From: Deroplatys truncata
Taxonomy: Eukaryota; Arthropoda; Insecta; Mantodea; Mantidae
Reading direction: 5' to 3'
DNA length: 64,000 nucleotides
NCBI GenBank assembly: GCA_030765065.1
Contig: CM060978.1
Span: 218,259,498 to 218,323,497 of the forward strand
Every line of letters begins with the position of its first letter. The stretch's first letter is position 1. The position numbers and the translations under genes were made by a program. The notes below the pieces were generated by a model. It worked only from the letters and a program-made list of their open reading frames with translations, was not told where the DNA came from and made no database searches. Positions 1 to 11,502 of this stretch are shown one piece after another.

Positions 1-559
1 TCTAAGCTGAAAGCTATCTTGCGGACGGATTTAGTCTCTTGTAAACACACGACCAAAGGCTCATACTTGCTCCAAGCTCTAATCTATGTGTTCTAATTCC
101 ACGGATGTTCCATTGTAGGATAGCCATTAGAATTATAACGGGATAAGTTTTAATCGTAGAAGCTTACTACGTTGCGGAAAGCGGTGGTCGAATCAATTTT
201 CCCTTTTTCTTTGATGTTGGGCTAACACCTTTAACGGAGGATTTATCCTGACTCTGTTGCACTTTCGTTCTGACAGTGTGGGCACAATCCTCCTGCTCCA
301 TGTCCTCCACGGGGGAGGGCCCCTTTCCAATGGAAAACCTCGGTTCGAGAACCTCGAACCTATTGGAAGTGGAGATCAGCGAAGATGTAGATCGCCGATC
401 CGAGTCCTTCCCAGAAATTCCTCAGAAGAGGATCACCGAGGAGGTTTTTGTGGACTTTTCCTTTCCTTAGATGTTCCGGGGAGAGACTGCATTTTCTTTC
501 AGGAAGTCAGTTCGGTTATAGCTGGTCTTAAACTTTATCTGTGGTGCATTATAGGCTAC

Positions 560-1573
560 GGGATTGCCAGTCTTATTGCTTGAAGTAGAGGTCTTGATGC
601 TGCATTTACTGAAGGGGTCTTCGCAGGTATTGTAGCAGATGTAGATGTGGGCTTTGGATGTGATTTGGCTACGAGAATCTTTTCTAAAATTGTGGCCCCG
701 TTAATATCGCTGGTTTGACTTGCGATTTCCCGACTCGGTACCGGTTTAGCTGCAACTGAGCTATAGGTACCGCATCTCGGGACAGAGGGTTGACGGACGC
801 GCAGCAGTTTCTGGGCTTCTGAGAAGGAAACCTTCTCCCTAACCCAGATCTCCCGGATCACCATTTCCTCTGTAAAACTGGGGCATTCTCGGGAACTAGA
901 TGGATGTTCCCCACAGCAGTTAACGCATGTTGGAGGTGATGTACATGCTCCCTCGTGTGAGAATTCTCAACAGTTAACGCAGGTAGCTTCACCGAAACAG
1001 AAATCTCTTGTATGACCAAAGCGCTGGCACTTATAGCATCTGAGCGGTTTGGGGATATATGGCCTAATTTCAGTGGCTTCATAACCTCCTTTAATCCTTT
1101 GAGGTCGTTCTACCCGATCAAAAGTAAGAAACAGAGTACGAGTAGGCACAGATTCACCACCTTGTCTCCGCTGAAGCCGATATACAGATATCACACCTTG
1201 ATCTTCTAGATTCTCTTTAATCTCCTCATTGGACATACCGTCCAATGCACGGGTATTTACTATACCGCGCGAGGATTTCAAATGTCTTGTGACGCTCCAC
1301 TCTGATTGGATAGCTTCGTAACAAGTTGGCTTTCAAGATAGTCCCTGCCTGTGATGCTAAATTTGCTTCAACCAGAAGCGTGCCATTGCGACTTCTGATG
1401 CACGACTTCACAGGACCAGCTATTTTATCGAGACCCTTCTCCACTATAAAAGGGTTCACCGATGTAAACTTCTTACCTTCCCTGTTCTATTAATTACTAA
1501 GTAGCGAGGACCACAAAATTAGACTACTTCTTTTCCATTTACCTGCTTTTGTTTTTTGTTTTGTCTCCGATGG
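560..1573 (-). pseudogene. LINE ORF1 (gag-like, zinc-knuckle) remnant
   Basis: This is a decayed nucleic-acid-binding ORF1 of a non-LTR retrotransposon, which would coat the element's RNA. Reading the minus strand, a plausible start ATG (MPSETKQK) lies at about 1573. A segment at 1459-1226 (NPFIVEKGLDKIAGPVKS) continues after a frameshift at 1281-967 (SSRGIVNTRALDGMSNEEI, then PYIPKPLRCYKCQRFGHT). The CYKC-x4-H zinc-knuckle core sits near residue 80 of that segment, and a second Cys-rich stretch follows at 960-880. Another frame shift leads into the KVSFSEAQKLL tail at 864-556. Order and motifs match insect jockey/X-element gag-like proteins from memory. Several frame changes and stops make it non-functional. 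No matching ORF2 is visible in the 1-560 flank, so the copy is truncated or runs off the window. Confidence 0.8.
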
Positions 1574-2110
1574 CATTCTCACATCCCGGACACCACCCTA
1601 GCTTAGGTGAGAGTCCTGGCCTGGACCTTGCTCACCTTAGGCTCTCACCTCCCAATTAATAGATAGAGGAACCCAATCTCCTTCAGGAGTATAACAGCTC
1701 ATGTAATGGCTCCTCCCCAGGACTGACCTTTATCAGCGGATACGAACACAGTCCTACATGATACTCAGGGGCTGGAAGTTTCGCATTACCCAGTTACCCC
1801 TTACGAGTCCCCTCCTCCGTCCCGCGCAGCGGTATCCTCAGACTGTGTTCAGGGAGGTAACTAGAAATTGTGGACCTCAGTTTATTGGGCGTTTGGCATA
1901 AGCCCTCTCACCTCTCAGAGGAACCCAATCGAGAGTGTGGCTCGGGATCCAGGGAATGTCAATCCCGTACCTACCGTAGTAGGCCCTAGGGGGCAAGAGG
2001 TTCCTTCGCATTCGATCGAAGACCTCTGGAGTCATACGATCGATATCACAGGCAGCTTGGATTCTTGCAATGACTCGTCTGCAGTCTCTACAGGTGTCTC
2101 ATACACCAGA
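1574..2110. other. Probable LINE 5' flank / untranslated DNA
   Basis: No gene is seen here. The block directly precedes the minus-strand ORF1 start at 1573, so it may hold that element's 5' UTR. Two short stretches resemble each other: the 'gaggaacccaatc' text occurs near 1668 and again near 1918, each after 'ctctcacctc'. This suggests an internal duplication about 250 bp apart. The 87-residue frame at 1868-2131 shows no recognisable motif. Confidence 0.35.
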
Positions 2111-2124
2111 GATCTCCTATGTTC

Positions 2125-3110
2125 TCAATAGTAAAACTCAAGTGCGGACAGATCAGGCGAAAGAGCTGGCCAGGAAGTAGGACCTCTTTTTCCTATCCAC
2201 TTTTCTGGGAAGCCTACATTAAGATGGTCACTTGCACTATGTTGGAAGTGAGGAAGGACCACATCAGGTTGGAATCCCATGTGTTGACGGACAACAAGTG
2301 GAACATCTAAAAACTCAGGAAGTACGTCTCTCAGAAACACGATGTACACCGCACCAGTTAAGTGAGTTGGCGGAATATGTAGAATTGCTATACCATCATT
2401 AACTATGTCTAGCCATATGTCTGTGTTTATGACCTCTCACAACTGTATCGTAAGGATTCTCATTGACCCATACGTGACTATTTCGGCTTTTTAGTACTCC
2501 ATGCCTTGTGAAACAGGACTCATCAGTGAAAACCACATTCGCTGGAAAGGGAGGCTCAACCAGACTGCGTTGCAATAACAATTGGCTGAATAATACGCAT
2601 GGTTCAAAGTCCAAGGAACACAACTTTCTGTGTATGGTAAGAGTGCAGCTACTGTTCCTGTATTATCTGCCAAACAGAATTCGGTGCCGTGACACCCACT
2701 TCATGTTCGAGTGCTCGAATACTTGTTATAGGTTCCTCAGCCAAAACGATCCAGTACAGCTTCCTTCAGATCGGGTGTTCGTGCTGTTGGTCTTGCTCGT
2801 TTTTCATGAAGCTGTCGTGTTAATTGCAGTTTTCCGTTGGAACAGTCTTGGAAATATTGTGGGAATTGGATGTTCCCTTCGTGGATATAATCATTCTGCT
2901 TCCCGACCATTGCCATATGCTTGTCCGTAAGCAAACACCGCACCTGCCAGTTCCACAACCGTGTAACTCTCCATTTTTCTAAATAGGTTGACCAAGTGAA
3001 CACTGCAACATGTAAACACAACCTGCAGTACAAGCAATCGTACATCAAGACCAGCAACGTTCTTGTGCACATCACACCACCTCATGAATCTGGGAGTTAA
3101 CTTTCTCAAT
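2125..3110 (-). pseudogene. Mariner/IS630-type DDE transposase remnant (DUF4817-like)
   Basis: Cut-and-paste transposase pseudogene on the minus strand. The N-terminal helix-turn-helix part lies at about 2960-2740 (FPQYFQDCSNGKLQLTRQLH followed by RTPDLKEAVLDRF), resembling the DUF4817 HTH found in insect and spider transposons. The catalytic part follows at 2623-2400 with FTDESCFTRHGV and HVWVNENPYDTV, supplying the first acidic residue (TDE). The segment at 2349-2125 has the second acidic region (PDVVLPHF in place of the usual DGAPPHF) and then KWIGKRGPTSWPALSPDLS, ending in the usual SPDL region. The pieces lie in different frames, so it is dead. Terminal inverted repeats were not identified. 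The family assignment rests on pattern memory, not a search. Confidence 0.75.
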
Positions 3111-3154
3111 CCCTAAAATGTACGCTGGAACCTACAAAGTACAAAAGCATTTTT

Positions 3155-3505
3155 GTGTATTTACTCGCAACAGAGAGATTTCCGGACCGGGTTTCTTTAT
3201 ATCAAATCGATCCTCTATCCTTGAAAGTTTGCAACCTGGTCATAGAAACCTCTTGCGACGTTGTCAGACCTGTGTTGACGCCTGAGGAACGTCATTTTGA
3301 ATACCTCTTATAAAACACACTGATTTACCAACACTATACAGCATTATTGTTATTCCACGTTATAAATAATCCCAAAATGGGTTTGGTGTATTAACTTGTA
3401 ACGGGCATGTTTCCAGACCAGAGCTTTCTACGTTAAATTGATCCATCCACTATCCTAAACAATCCCCGAAAGTTTGTAACAAGGTAGGTACCTCTTCCCA
3501 CAGCG
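3155..3505. repeat. Two diverged direct copies next to the transposase
   Basis: A ~105-120 bp block at 3155-3260 (gtgtatttactcgcaac ... gaaagtttgcaacctggtc) recurs at about 3388-3505 (gtgtattaacttgtaac ... gaaagtttgtaacaaggt). Order is the same and many substitutions separate them. They lie on the upstream side of the minus-strand transposase remnant, so they may be subterminal repeats or a duplicated promoter of that element. Confidence 0.5.
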
Positions 3506-3731
3506 ATTATCTCTGGACATCGGTCTGGCTTTACTTACCGCGAGAATGTAATGCTTTCAGAAACAATAGCAGTATTCCTACCATTTAATGGCCTGCCTGT
3601 AAGGTGTGAGTTTGTAGCGTAAATAGTACAAAGAAAGGCTAAGATCTTACGCTACAGCTAAGTTTTTGAGACTGATATCGCATCATAAAGGCAACATTTG
3701 TGAGAATAACATTTTTGGAAAACGTGAAATT

Positions 3732-4190
3732 ACCGAAATAGGTAGCTTCGCGATAACATGTGCGACTCGAATTCGGGGGGTTCCAGGTTCAATCCCCAGC
3801 GGCCGCCACTCTGACACTCGTGGTTTACTCGGGGTCGGCAGGCGAATGCTGGGCTGTTTTCTTTTCCAGCACAATTTGCTTTTCATCATGCCCCTTCATT
3901 CTGTTACCTTCCCATCTTTCAAGTGTTCTTCTAGATTTCGTAGCGTATCGTGGTGCCGGACAGATAGCGCTGATGTATGCTCAATGGAAGGAGTACTCCC
4001 CGTGGACACCCCGTGCTTGATTGGTGGGTCGTTCATCGCGCTCTCTGGTTGTCTCTAACAATGGGACGAGCCTGCGAGCTTGGGAATGTTAGGGACCTCC
4101 GCGCGTTTCTATGGTATGTCTGCGTACGGCCTGTAGCCTACATCACTTCGTCCCATCTTCCTGAAGGGTGGTAACTGCCCACTGTGTAGG
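3732..4190 (+). mobile_element. Family B tRNA-headed SINE-like copy 1
   Basis: The head 'accgaaataggtagc' corresponds to the ACCGAGCG start of the other copies. It is followed by a Pol III B-box-like motif, ggttccaggttcaatcc (about 3779-3795), and then by the family body 'ccgccactctgac ... ggtttactcggggtcggcaggcgaatgctggg'. Copies elsewhere: 19457, 27914, 43162, 56613 (reverse) and 59025 (reverse). The ORFs over it at 3666-4058 and 3760-4020 are incidental. The body is long for a SINE and its 3' end is not sharply defined. Confidence 0.7.
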
Positions 4191-4360
4191 TCGCAAGGTG
4201 TGTCCCTCCGTATATGGAATGAAATTAAAACTAGTAAAACTTGAAAATAACATGAAATTTGTATATTCTAATCTAATAGTCTAATAAACAATGTATGTAG
4301 TATATATAAGATTAGTTATATATTGCCATCTAATTCTCAAATGAAAACACGAATTCTTCG

Positions 4361-4862
4361 GTGTTGAAGTAGAGGAAGTATTGCAGTTGTCCCAAGCATT
4401 GCCATATAGAGATTTTACCGGCAATATTTTGTGTTAAAATGAAATGAGGAGGGAGAGGATGAAAGAATGGACAGGTCTATAAAAATTCTGATGTGATACA
4501 CTCACATGACTTTCTCTACTCCTGTACAAACTATTTTTACAAACGCTTATTCTCCATATGCTTCATGTTAAGCGAGATATCGAGATGTTAATCTTATTGC
4601 TTATTTTCTTGTAGATGCAAGGGGAATTGGTAGGCTTTAAGCGATAGTCAAATATTTTAATAGCTGGTTGCTATGTGCAGTATTCCATTCTCTTTGCATT
4701 ACCAGGACAAAAAAATGAATAACAAATTCCCATTTGAGAAAAAGTAGGGAAATAACAAGCAATATCTCGAAAATGGTTCACTCAACAAAAAATGTATATG
4801 ACATAAATTGTATATTTTAACGCGATCTACATTTTTTGTGTAGTAAACGTTTGTCTATCAGT
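4361..4862 (-). mobile_element. Old family A fragments
   Basis: From 4485 the sequence reads as the reverse of family A's 3' half: 'ttctgatgtgatacac', then 'tttacaaacgcttattctcc', 'aagcgatagtcaaat', 'ggttcactcaac' and 'cattttttgtgtag' at about 4830, where it stops. A short fragment at 4361-4430 (gtagaggaagtattgca ... gagattttaccgg) looks like the 5' head of another old copy in plus orientation. The single T6 in 'cattttttgtgtag' at 4830 serves as an unoccupied reference for the insertion at 40921. Confidence 0.75.
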
Positions 4863-4889
4863 AAGGTGGAAATGACAGTTTAAAACACT

Positions 4890-5600
4890 TAATATGCAAG
4901 AATGTGTATTCATATGCAAATGAGGTCCCCCACCTCCGCTCCCCCTACCCTTTCCTAGAATCTTGGTACCTCCATTTGCAGCTGAGGTTCATAAATCTTG
5001 TTGACTATAACGGACGCTAACAGTTAAGCAATTAAGGCTGTCGATCAACTGTCAAAACGAACAATGGAGTAATAAATTTACGCTTCTGTAACAAGGGCGG
5101 AGACTTTATTCTACCCATTCCATATCCGGTTACGTGCTTTTCTGCACTGCAGCAACTCATCCCACTCGCATTGTTTAACGACCACGTACAAAAGGCTATC
5201 CATCACTGTCAAAATGATCAAAGAGTATGCTGAACAAAGAATCAGACGCTATTGTCCCAGCTCTATTGAATAATTTTAGGAAAATCCACCTGCGCGCTCA
5301 CAGTCGCACTGTTTGACGAACACGTGAAGATGAACAATAGAAAGGCTTGACCCGAGCTAACAAAGGAACAGATTCTATTGTATCCCTTTCTATTGTCCAG
5401 AGCAAGGCTTCTTTAGAAAGACCACCTGTGTAGCATCCCATTCCACATCCGTATAACAAAGAACAAAGCTGGTCCCTTTTAGCAGATTCTATTGTATCCC
5501 TTTCCATTGTCCGACCACGTGATGTTTTAACAAAAGAAATTGAGGGAGGCTTTATACTTGCCCTGTCTTTGTTTGTCCATGTGAAAGACACAGAGGTCAG
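4890..5600. repeat. Decayed tandem repeat, ~114-140 bp spacing
   Basis: No gene is seen. A ~30-bp segment 'cagattctattgtatccc...' starts at 5369 and recurs at 5483 with one mismatch (offset 114). A second motif, 'gtttaacgaccacgt', near 5173 returns as 'gtttgacgaacacgt' near 5311. The block therefore looks like an eroded minisatellite. The minus-strand frame at 5591-5298 echoes it as a doubled ERDTIES peptide. That is a by-product of the repeat, not evidence of coding. Confidence 0.55.
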
Positions 5601-5929
5601 TTACCTGTTAGATCGTAAACAATTTCACCAATGCTCTAGTCCGCCATCACTGCGTTGGGTTTGCCCTGAGGCCAGTTCTCTCTGAATTCCTTCACGAAGT
5701 CCTATGAATATACCCTAACATAGTTAAACAAGCTCTCTGTTTATGTAGCTGACTGTTTTCAAACAGAGATATAAAAATCTATTTAACAATTATCATTACA
5801 TACATTAAACCTCTGTGTATACTTGGATATCCATAGATCGGTATTCCATTCTTACTGCAATCAAAAGTTTAATGTTTTAATTGCTAACTAGAAATTGATG
5901 ATTAGATAATATTATATCATTACCCTAAT

Positions 5930-6515
5930 TAATGGAGGGGTGTTCAGAGGGTCGTAGCTCGAATCTTACCAGGCGAAACTCTAATGCGCAATAAATATTA
6001 GACTATGGACGGTCAGATTAAAATGTGTTTAACAAATATATTGTATTTTTTTTATATATCATTAACTAATTAATGAAAGGGTGTTCCGAGGGTCCTAGCT
6101 CGAATCTTATCCAGCGAAACTCTAATGTGTAATAATTATTAAACTATGAGAGCATGGCCGGTAAGAATAAAATGTATTTAACAAATATAATTTAATTTTT
6201 ACGCCATTACGATGTTTTAATGAGCGGTCTTAGGTGCCCAGAGGTCATAGTTCGAATCTTACCCGGAAAGTCTAATGCATAATAACTATTAAATTATGGA
6301 AGCATGCACGCGCAGATTAAATACGTATTTAACAAATATAATTTAATTTTTTATATGACATTACAATTTTTAATGAGCTGTATTCTTAGGAACCCAGAGG
6401 CCCCTAGTTTGAATCTTACCCAGCGAAACGCTATAATAAATATTAAACTAGGTGAGCATGGGCGGTCGGATTATTATTGCATTTAACAAATATAATTATT
6501 TATATTAATCCCTGG
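5930..6515 (+). repeat. Four tandem ~140-157 bp units with B-box-like core
   Basis: Four head-to-tail units each contain a tRNA B-box-like core (tagctcgaatctta or close variants), then 'ccagcgaaactctaatg', 'aataattattaaactat', 'agcatg..cggt' and 'tttaacaaatata'. The core GAATCTTA starts at 5961, 6102, 6254 and 6411, giving spacings of 141, 152 and 157 bp. Units are diverged, so the array is old. The phrase 'gtgtatacttggatatcc' just before it (near 5815) recurs as 'gtgtatacttagatatcc' just after it (near 6515), as if flanking a larger repeat. No ORF is meaningful here. Confidence 0.8.
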
Positions 6516-6569
6516 TGTATACTTAGATATCCCGATGCCTAGACACCGTTCTTTCTTCTTCTCTCTTTT

Positions 6570-6870
<301 letters not shown>

Positions 6871-6949
6871 CCCTGAATGAAAAGAGATAAAATGATTCAA
6901 TAAAAACTAATTATAACTTTGAGATGCGACACGCCATGTACAACTTGTT

Positions 6950-7260
6950 CAAAACTGGCCTGGATGCATGGGTTCCAATCCTAGGAGTGATTACAAAGTT
7001 CATCTTCTAACTCCAAAACTAATTAAGATAAAGACGCCAAATAAACTTTATTTCTTTCAAGTCAATAGGTAATTTCTTGTGAATGTATATTAGGGTAGCA
7101 GACGTCATGGGTTCGATCCTTAATTTTTAAATGTCAATTATCCCTGAAACTAGCAGAGATAGAGGTGCGGACCAAAGGATGATTGTTAGCTCCTATGATG
7201 GACAATTAATACTGTATATAATTTCCAATCAGTTGTCCCTAGTTCGAATCCCGATCTTTC
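6950..7260 (+). repeat. Three more B-box-like motifs at ~130 bp spacing
   Basis: Motifs resembling GGTTCGAATCC recur at about 6969 (gggttccaatcct), 7110 (gggttcgatcctt) and 7240 (gttcgaatcccga). Spacing is ~130-140 bp, close to that of the array at 5930-6515 on the other side of the microsatellites. Flanks are too diverged to align by eye. They could be further members of that array or separate tRNA-derived SINE scraps. Confidence 0.45.
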
Positions 7261-7299
7261 AATGACTTCCTTAATTTTCCTCTGTACTCTAGAATATAT

Positions 7300-7936
7300 C
7301 ACTTAAAGGGGAAGAAGAAGAGGAACAGCTTTGTAGCCATGCAAAGGAGGCTGACGCTATTGAAGGATAGAATAAGCAGCATCAGCACCTCCAAGAAACA
7401 TTTCGGCAGGAAGCGGGTGCTGAGACACCGAAACACGTTAAGACAGGATTCTTATATAACATTACATGGCATACGATGAAAAAACTCGGACAATTTTGTA
7501 TACAAGCCAATGCATTGCTGAGAGTTAGCTCGAGCGAGTCTCCCTATATTCGGTGAAAATAAGAATTGCGAGCAGTAATTTAAATGATTGTGAAGATACT
7601 TTAAATAGTGGTGAAATATGTACCCTAAAAAGACTTGAACCCTGTATACATTAACAATATAAAAAACTGTTTGCTGTGTGGGAATACAAATTATGAAATA
7701 AAGAGCCTTTCATTTAAGTAATAAAGAAATTTGCATAACCTACTGTTACAAGTGAAACGCTATATGCTGGAACAAGGAGTTGGATGAGGAAAGTGATGTA
7801 AGTGCATGATTAATAATAACAATAACAAAGAATGAAGGTATGCTTTTACATAATGCTTTTATTAATTAAAACTCCTTACATTTCTAATGAAAAAATAAAT
7901 CCTTACAATGATTGGTTTAAAATATAAGCTCCATCA
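7300..7936. other. No recognised feature
   Basis: AT-rich DNA without a convincing ORF or repeat that I recognise. A short GC-richer patch at 7310-7440 contains 'gcggaagcgggtgctgagacac'-like text, but no known element is apparent. Confidence 0.4.
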
Positions 7937-8120
7937 CGTGAGTCAGAGGCTGGCATGTAAATACTTTATCATGAATTGTAAAACAATACAATAAGGTCTG
8001 TACAGAGATATTTACAATAGCTTCAATTTCTATTCTGATGTTGACACAGCCATTTGCAACTTCCTCTGGTTGATGAGAGAAATCTATAACAAGTATAGGA
8101 GCAAATTTAAGTAATCTTTT
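7937..8120 (-). pseudogene. Short open frame beside polymerase fragment, unidentified
   Basis: On the minus strand an uninterrupted frame of about 60 codons reads FIEEKRLLKFAPILVIDFSH and then GCVNIRIEIEAIVNISVQT, ending in a stop near 7937. It lies ~230 bp from the polymerase B fragment and points away from it. I have a weak impression that similar NIRIE-type segments accompany Polinton-like polymerases in insect genomes, but I cannot name the protein. It may be chance. Confidence 0.25.
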
Positions 8121-8349
8121 CTCTTCAATAAAGGTTAATTCCCTTTTTCATATTAAGACATTGAGTACATATCATGCATTGATGCAAATCTAGAGTTTCC
8201 AAAGTCAAAGGATAACATTCACTATTAAGATAAAGTCTCAAATTAGTTATGTTACAATGATCAAAAAGGGAACAGTCTTTAGATACATTACTCCATCTTA
8301 AGTCAGAGCACCAAAAATGACAAATCTCGGCTTCTCCATTTTTAGATGT

Positions 8350-9183
8350 GGTGGCACCATTCCAGGTAAATGGCAGCAAGCTGCAAATGACTGCGAGAAG
8401 GATCTCTACAAACTCTTTAACAACGCCATGTTTGGAAAAAACTATGGAGAACGTGCGTAACCATATGGATATACGACTAGTAACAAACGAGAAGACTCTG
8501 AAGAAGTTGATCGCCAAGCATACGTTTATTGATAGGACGATATATACTGCTAATCTAGCTACTGTACATATGACCTCTCGTCAGATTGTATTCAGCAAGC
8601 CCATATACATTGGAATGAGTGTGTTAGACATCTCCAAGACATTAATGTATAACTATCATTACGACGTGTTGTTGCCTTATTACGGGGCTGAAGACCTTAA
8701 GCTTATGTACATGGACACTGATTCATTCATTCATCGCGTAACAACTGAAGATGTGTACAGGACAAGCTACGTTTTCTTGAGCATCTCGATACATCTGATT
8801 ACCCTGTCAGCCATATATGCCACTCTACTCAGAACAAAAATGTGTTGGGAAAATTTAAAGATGAACTAATGGTAAAATCATCCAGCGCTTTGTCGGACTA
8901 CAACCTAAGATGTATGCCATAGATATTCAAGGCTCTATGATAAAAAGATTAAAGGTATAAAACGTAGAGCTATTAAGCAGTACATTTCGTTTAACACCTA
9001 TACAGTCTGTCTTAAAACCTGTGAAATCATCAGAACGCCCATGAATCTAATACTATCACGAAAGCACGCTGTACAAGTGAATAAAATTATATTGAATCCC
9101 CTTGATGATAAAAGAGTAATTACCGAGGATGCAATAACTACCTATGCGCACGGACATTACAGTATTACAAACAGTGCTTAAGA
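8350..9183 (+). pseudogene. Protein-primed DNA polymerase B fragment (Maverick/Polinton or adintovirus-like)
   Basis: This is the palm and thumb part of a family-B, protein-primed DNA polymerase (DNA_pol_B_2 type), which would replicate a linear element or viral DNA. Visible in order: a motif-B-like LFNNAMFGK near 8410-8440; MENVRNHMDIRLVT at 8447-8490; KPIYIGMSVLDISKTLMYN at 8598-8655; and the catalytic motif C, YMDTDS, at about 8708-8725. Beyond 8869, in other frames, KIIQRFVGLQPKMYAI (8875-8925), a KGIKRRAIKQYISF-like stretch (8950-8992) and DDKRVITEDAI ... GHYSI (9105-9165) match the usual C-terminal end. A run of six A near 8436 shifts the frame between motif B and the rest. The N-terminal exonuclease domain is not visible. 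Integrase, ATPase and capsid genes were not found nearby, so this is an orphan fossil. Confidence 0.8.
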
Positions 9184-9429
9184 GAATTTAACCCGAAGAT
9201 GAAGATTTTCTCCGCGAGTCTACAATCTTAAAAAATTAAAGTTTACTCATGTGCTGTGTATGCACATAGCAGACAAATGGTGAAGAAAGGAGAAGATGGA
9301 AGGTGAGGCGGTAACCCTGCCATTAGGAGCAAATGCTAGTGTTAATCTCAAGCCTAGATAAAGGGGAGAGACGTCTACCCTTACAATCCTTGTTTAATGA
9401 AGCAATGATTTAATTGATAAAGCTGCTAC

Positions 9430-10745
9430 ACTTGAACAAAAAAATGGATTAGCTGCTGCTGCAGCTGTTATGTAACCGGTTGTTGTCGCTGCTATTATTG
9501 TAGCAGATATTGCTACAGCTGTAGGGTCTGTTACATCTATTGTTGCACAGCTGCTGTATCTGCTACGGTAGCTGTTGTATATGCTTCTGCTACGGCTATT
9601 GTGCAGGCTGCGGCTGATGTTTCTGTAGCTGCAGAATCTATTGCTGCTATCGTTGTAGCTGCTGTTACTATAGACGCTGTATCTGCTACTACATCTGTCC
9701 CATTTGCTGTTGCTGTGGTTGTGATGCTTGCTGTTGCTGAGGATGCTGAATCTACAGTTGTTGGATTTGCTGCTGCGGCTACAGCTGGTATGTAATGCGA
9801 CTGCTGCTGCCATTGTTGCAGCAGATGCTGCAGCTGTAGGATCTGTTACAGCTACTGTTGCACAGTCTCTGTATCTGCTACGATAGCTGCTGTATTTGCT
9901 TCTGCTACAGCTATTTTGCTGACTGTATCTAATGCTGCTACAGCTATCTGGTCTGATGCTGCTATTGTTGTATCTACTATTACAGCTCTGGTATTTGATG
10001 TTACAGCTGCCGCGATAGCTGCTGTTGCTGTGGTGGGTAATCTCCAGCTGGAATATCATTGCTGTGATGCCTCCTATTGCTAAGACTGCCAAATCTATAG
10101 CTGCTGCTACAGCTGTTATGTAGTGCGACTGCTGCTGCTGCGATTGTTGTAGCCGATGCTGCTACAGCTGTAGGATCTGTTACAGCTATTGTTGTACAGT
10201 CTCTGTATCTGCTACGATAGCTGCTGTATTTGCTTCTGCTACTGCTATTGTGCTGACTGTGTCTAATGCTGCTACAGATACCTGATCTGATGCTGTTATT
10301 GTTGTAGCTGATGTTGCAGTGCTGTATCTACTACTACAGCTCTCGTATTTGATGTTACAGCTGCCGTGATGACTGCTGTTGCTGTAGCGGATGAATCTCC
10401 AGTTGGAATATTATTGCTGTGATGCTTGCTATTGCTAAGTGTGCTAAATCTATAGCTGCTGGATTAGCTGCTGCTATGGCTGTTATGTAACCAGGTGTTG
10501 TCGCTGCTATTATTGTAGCAGATTTTGCTACAGTTGTAGGATCTGTTACGTCTATTGTTATGCAGCTGCTGTATCTGCTACGGTAGCTGTTGTATTTGCT
10601 TCTGCTACGGCTATTGTGCAGGCTGCGGCTTTTATTTCTGTAGCTGCAGGATCTATTGCCGCTATCATTGTAGCTGCTGTTGCTATAGATGCTGTATCTG
10701 CCACTACATCTGTTGTAATTTCTGTTGCTGTACAAACCGGTTTTT
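9430..10745. repeat. Higher-order A-B-B-A trinucleotide-like repeat
   Basis: A ~1.3 kb block is built almost entirely of GCTGCT/GTTGTAGCT-like words with strong 3-base periodicity and few stops in several frames. Two ~330-bp modules alternate. Module A (ttatgtaaccgg ... gctacggtagctgttgta ... gtgcaggctgcggct) is at ~9430-9785 and ~10440-10745. Module B (atgtaatgcgactgctgctg ... ctgtatctgctacgatagctg ... atctccagctggaata) is at ~9786-10114 and ~10115-10440. A copies are offset by ~1017 bp and B copies by ~330 bp. The frames at 10092-9394 and 10735-10355 (minus, Ser/Asn/Tyr-rich) and 9601-9795 (plus, Ala/Val-rich) are translations of the repeat. No start, signal peptide or known domain supports a gene. 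Confidence 0.8.
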
Positions 10746-10942
10746 TATGTAGTGCGTTTTCATCTATCGCTTAAGGTTTACCTGTTTTACAAGTACATAC
10801 AAAATTGCTCCCGAATCAAGTTACCCTCACAGGCTTTTTCCAGAAAATTCAAGATTTACTTTTATTTATCATTTAAATGTCTTCAGTATATGGTATTTTA
10901 ATAGAGACATGTTTTAGAAAATAAAAAGTATTCGAAAATAGT

Positions 10943-11222
<280 letters not shown>

Positions 11223-11502
11223 TTCACGTCTCTTCTTAATGATTTCATGGGTAATTATTTCGTGAAAATAACTCCTGCGTACCACAACTTGGATCTCCGT
11301 GCATTGCATTGGTCTTCCCAACTAAGGCATCACTACAATTTATATCAGCGTCTTCATCTACAAGATTCTTCCACCACGACGCAGATACAACGAAGAGGAA
11401 GAGAGAGCAGCAGAACAATCGTCAGAATCAAAGTAAACCAATTACACTAATTTACGATAATATACACTTGTTCCTCAACGACGACCGACGCACTCTATGT
11501 AT

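Noticed and set aside
5930..6515. CRISPR-like array because of regular spacing
   Set aside because: Units are ~150 bp and diverged over their full length; there is no short conserved repeat with unique spacers, and the context is eukaryotic.
8125..8517. 130-residue minus-strand frame
   Set aside because: Half of it is the antisense shadow of the polymerase fragment and the rest has no recognisable domain.
9394..10735. 232- and 126-residue Ser/Asn-rich frames and Cys-rich frame at 10555
   Set aside because: Translations of a trinucleotide-type repeat open in several frames at once; no start context, signal or domain.
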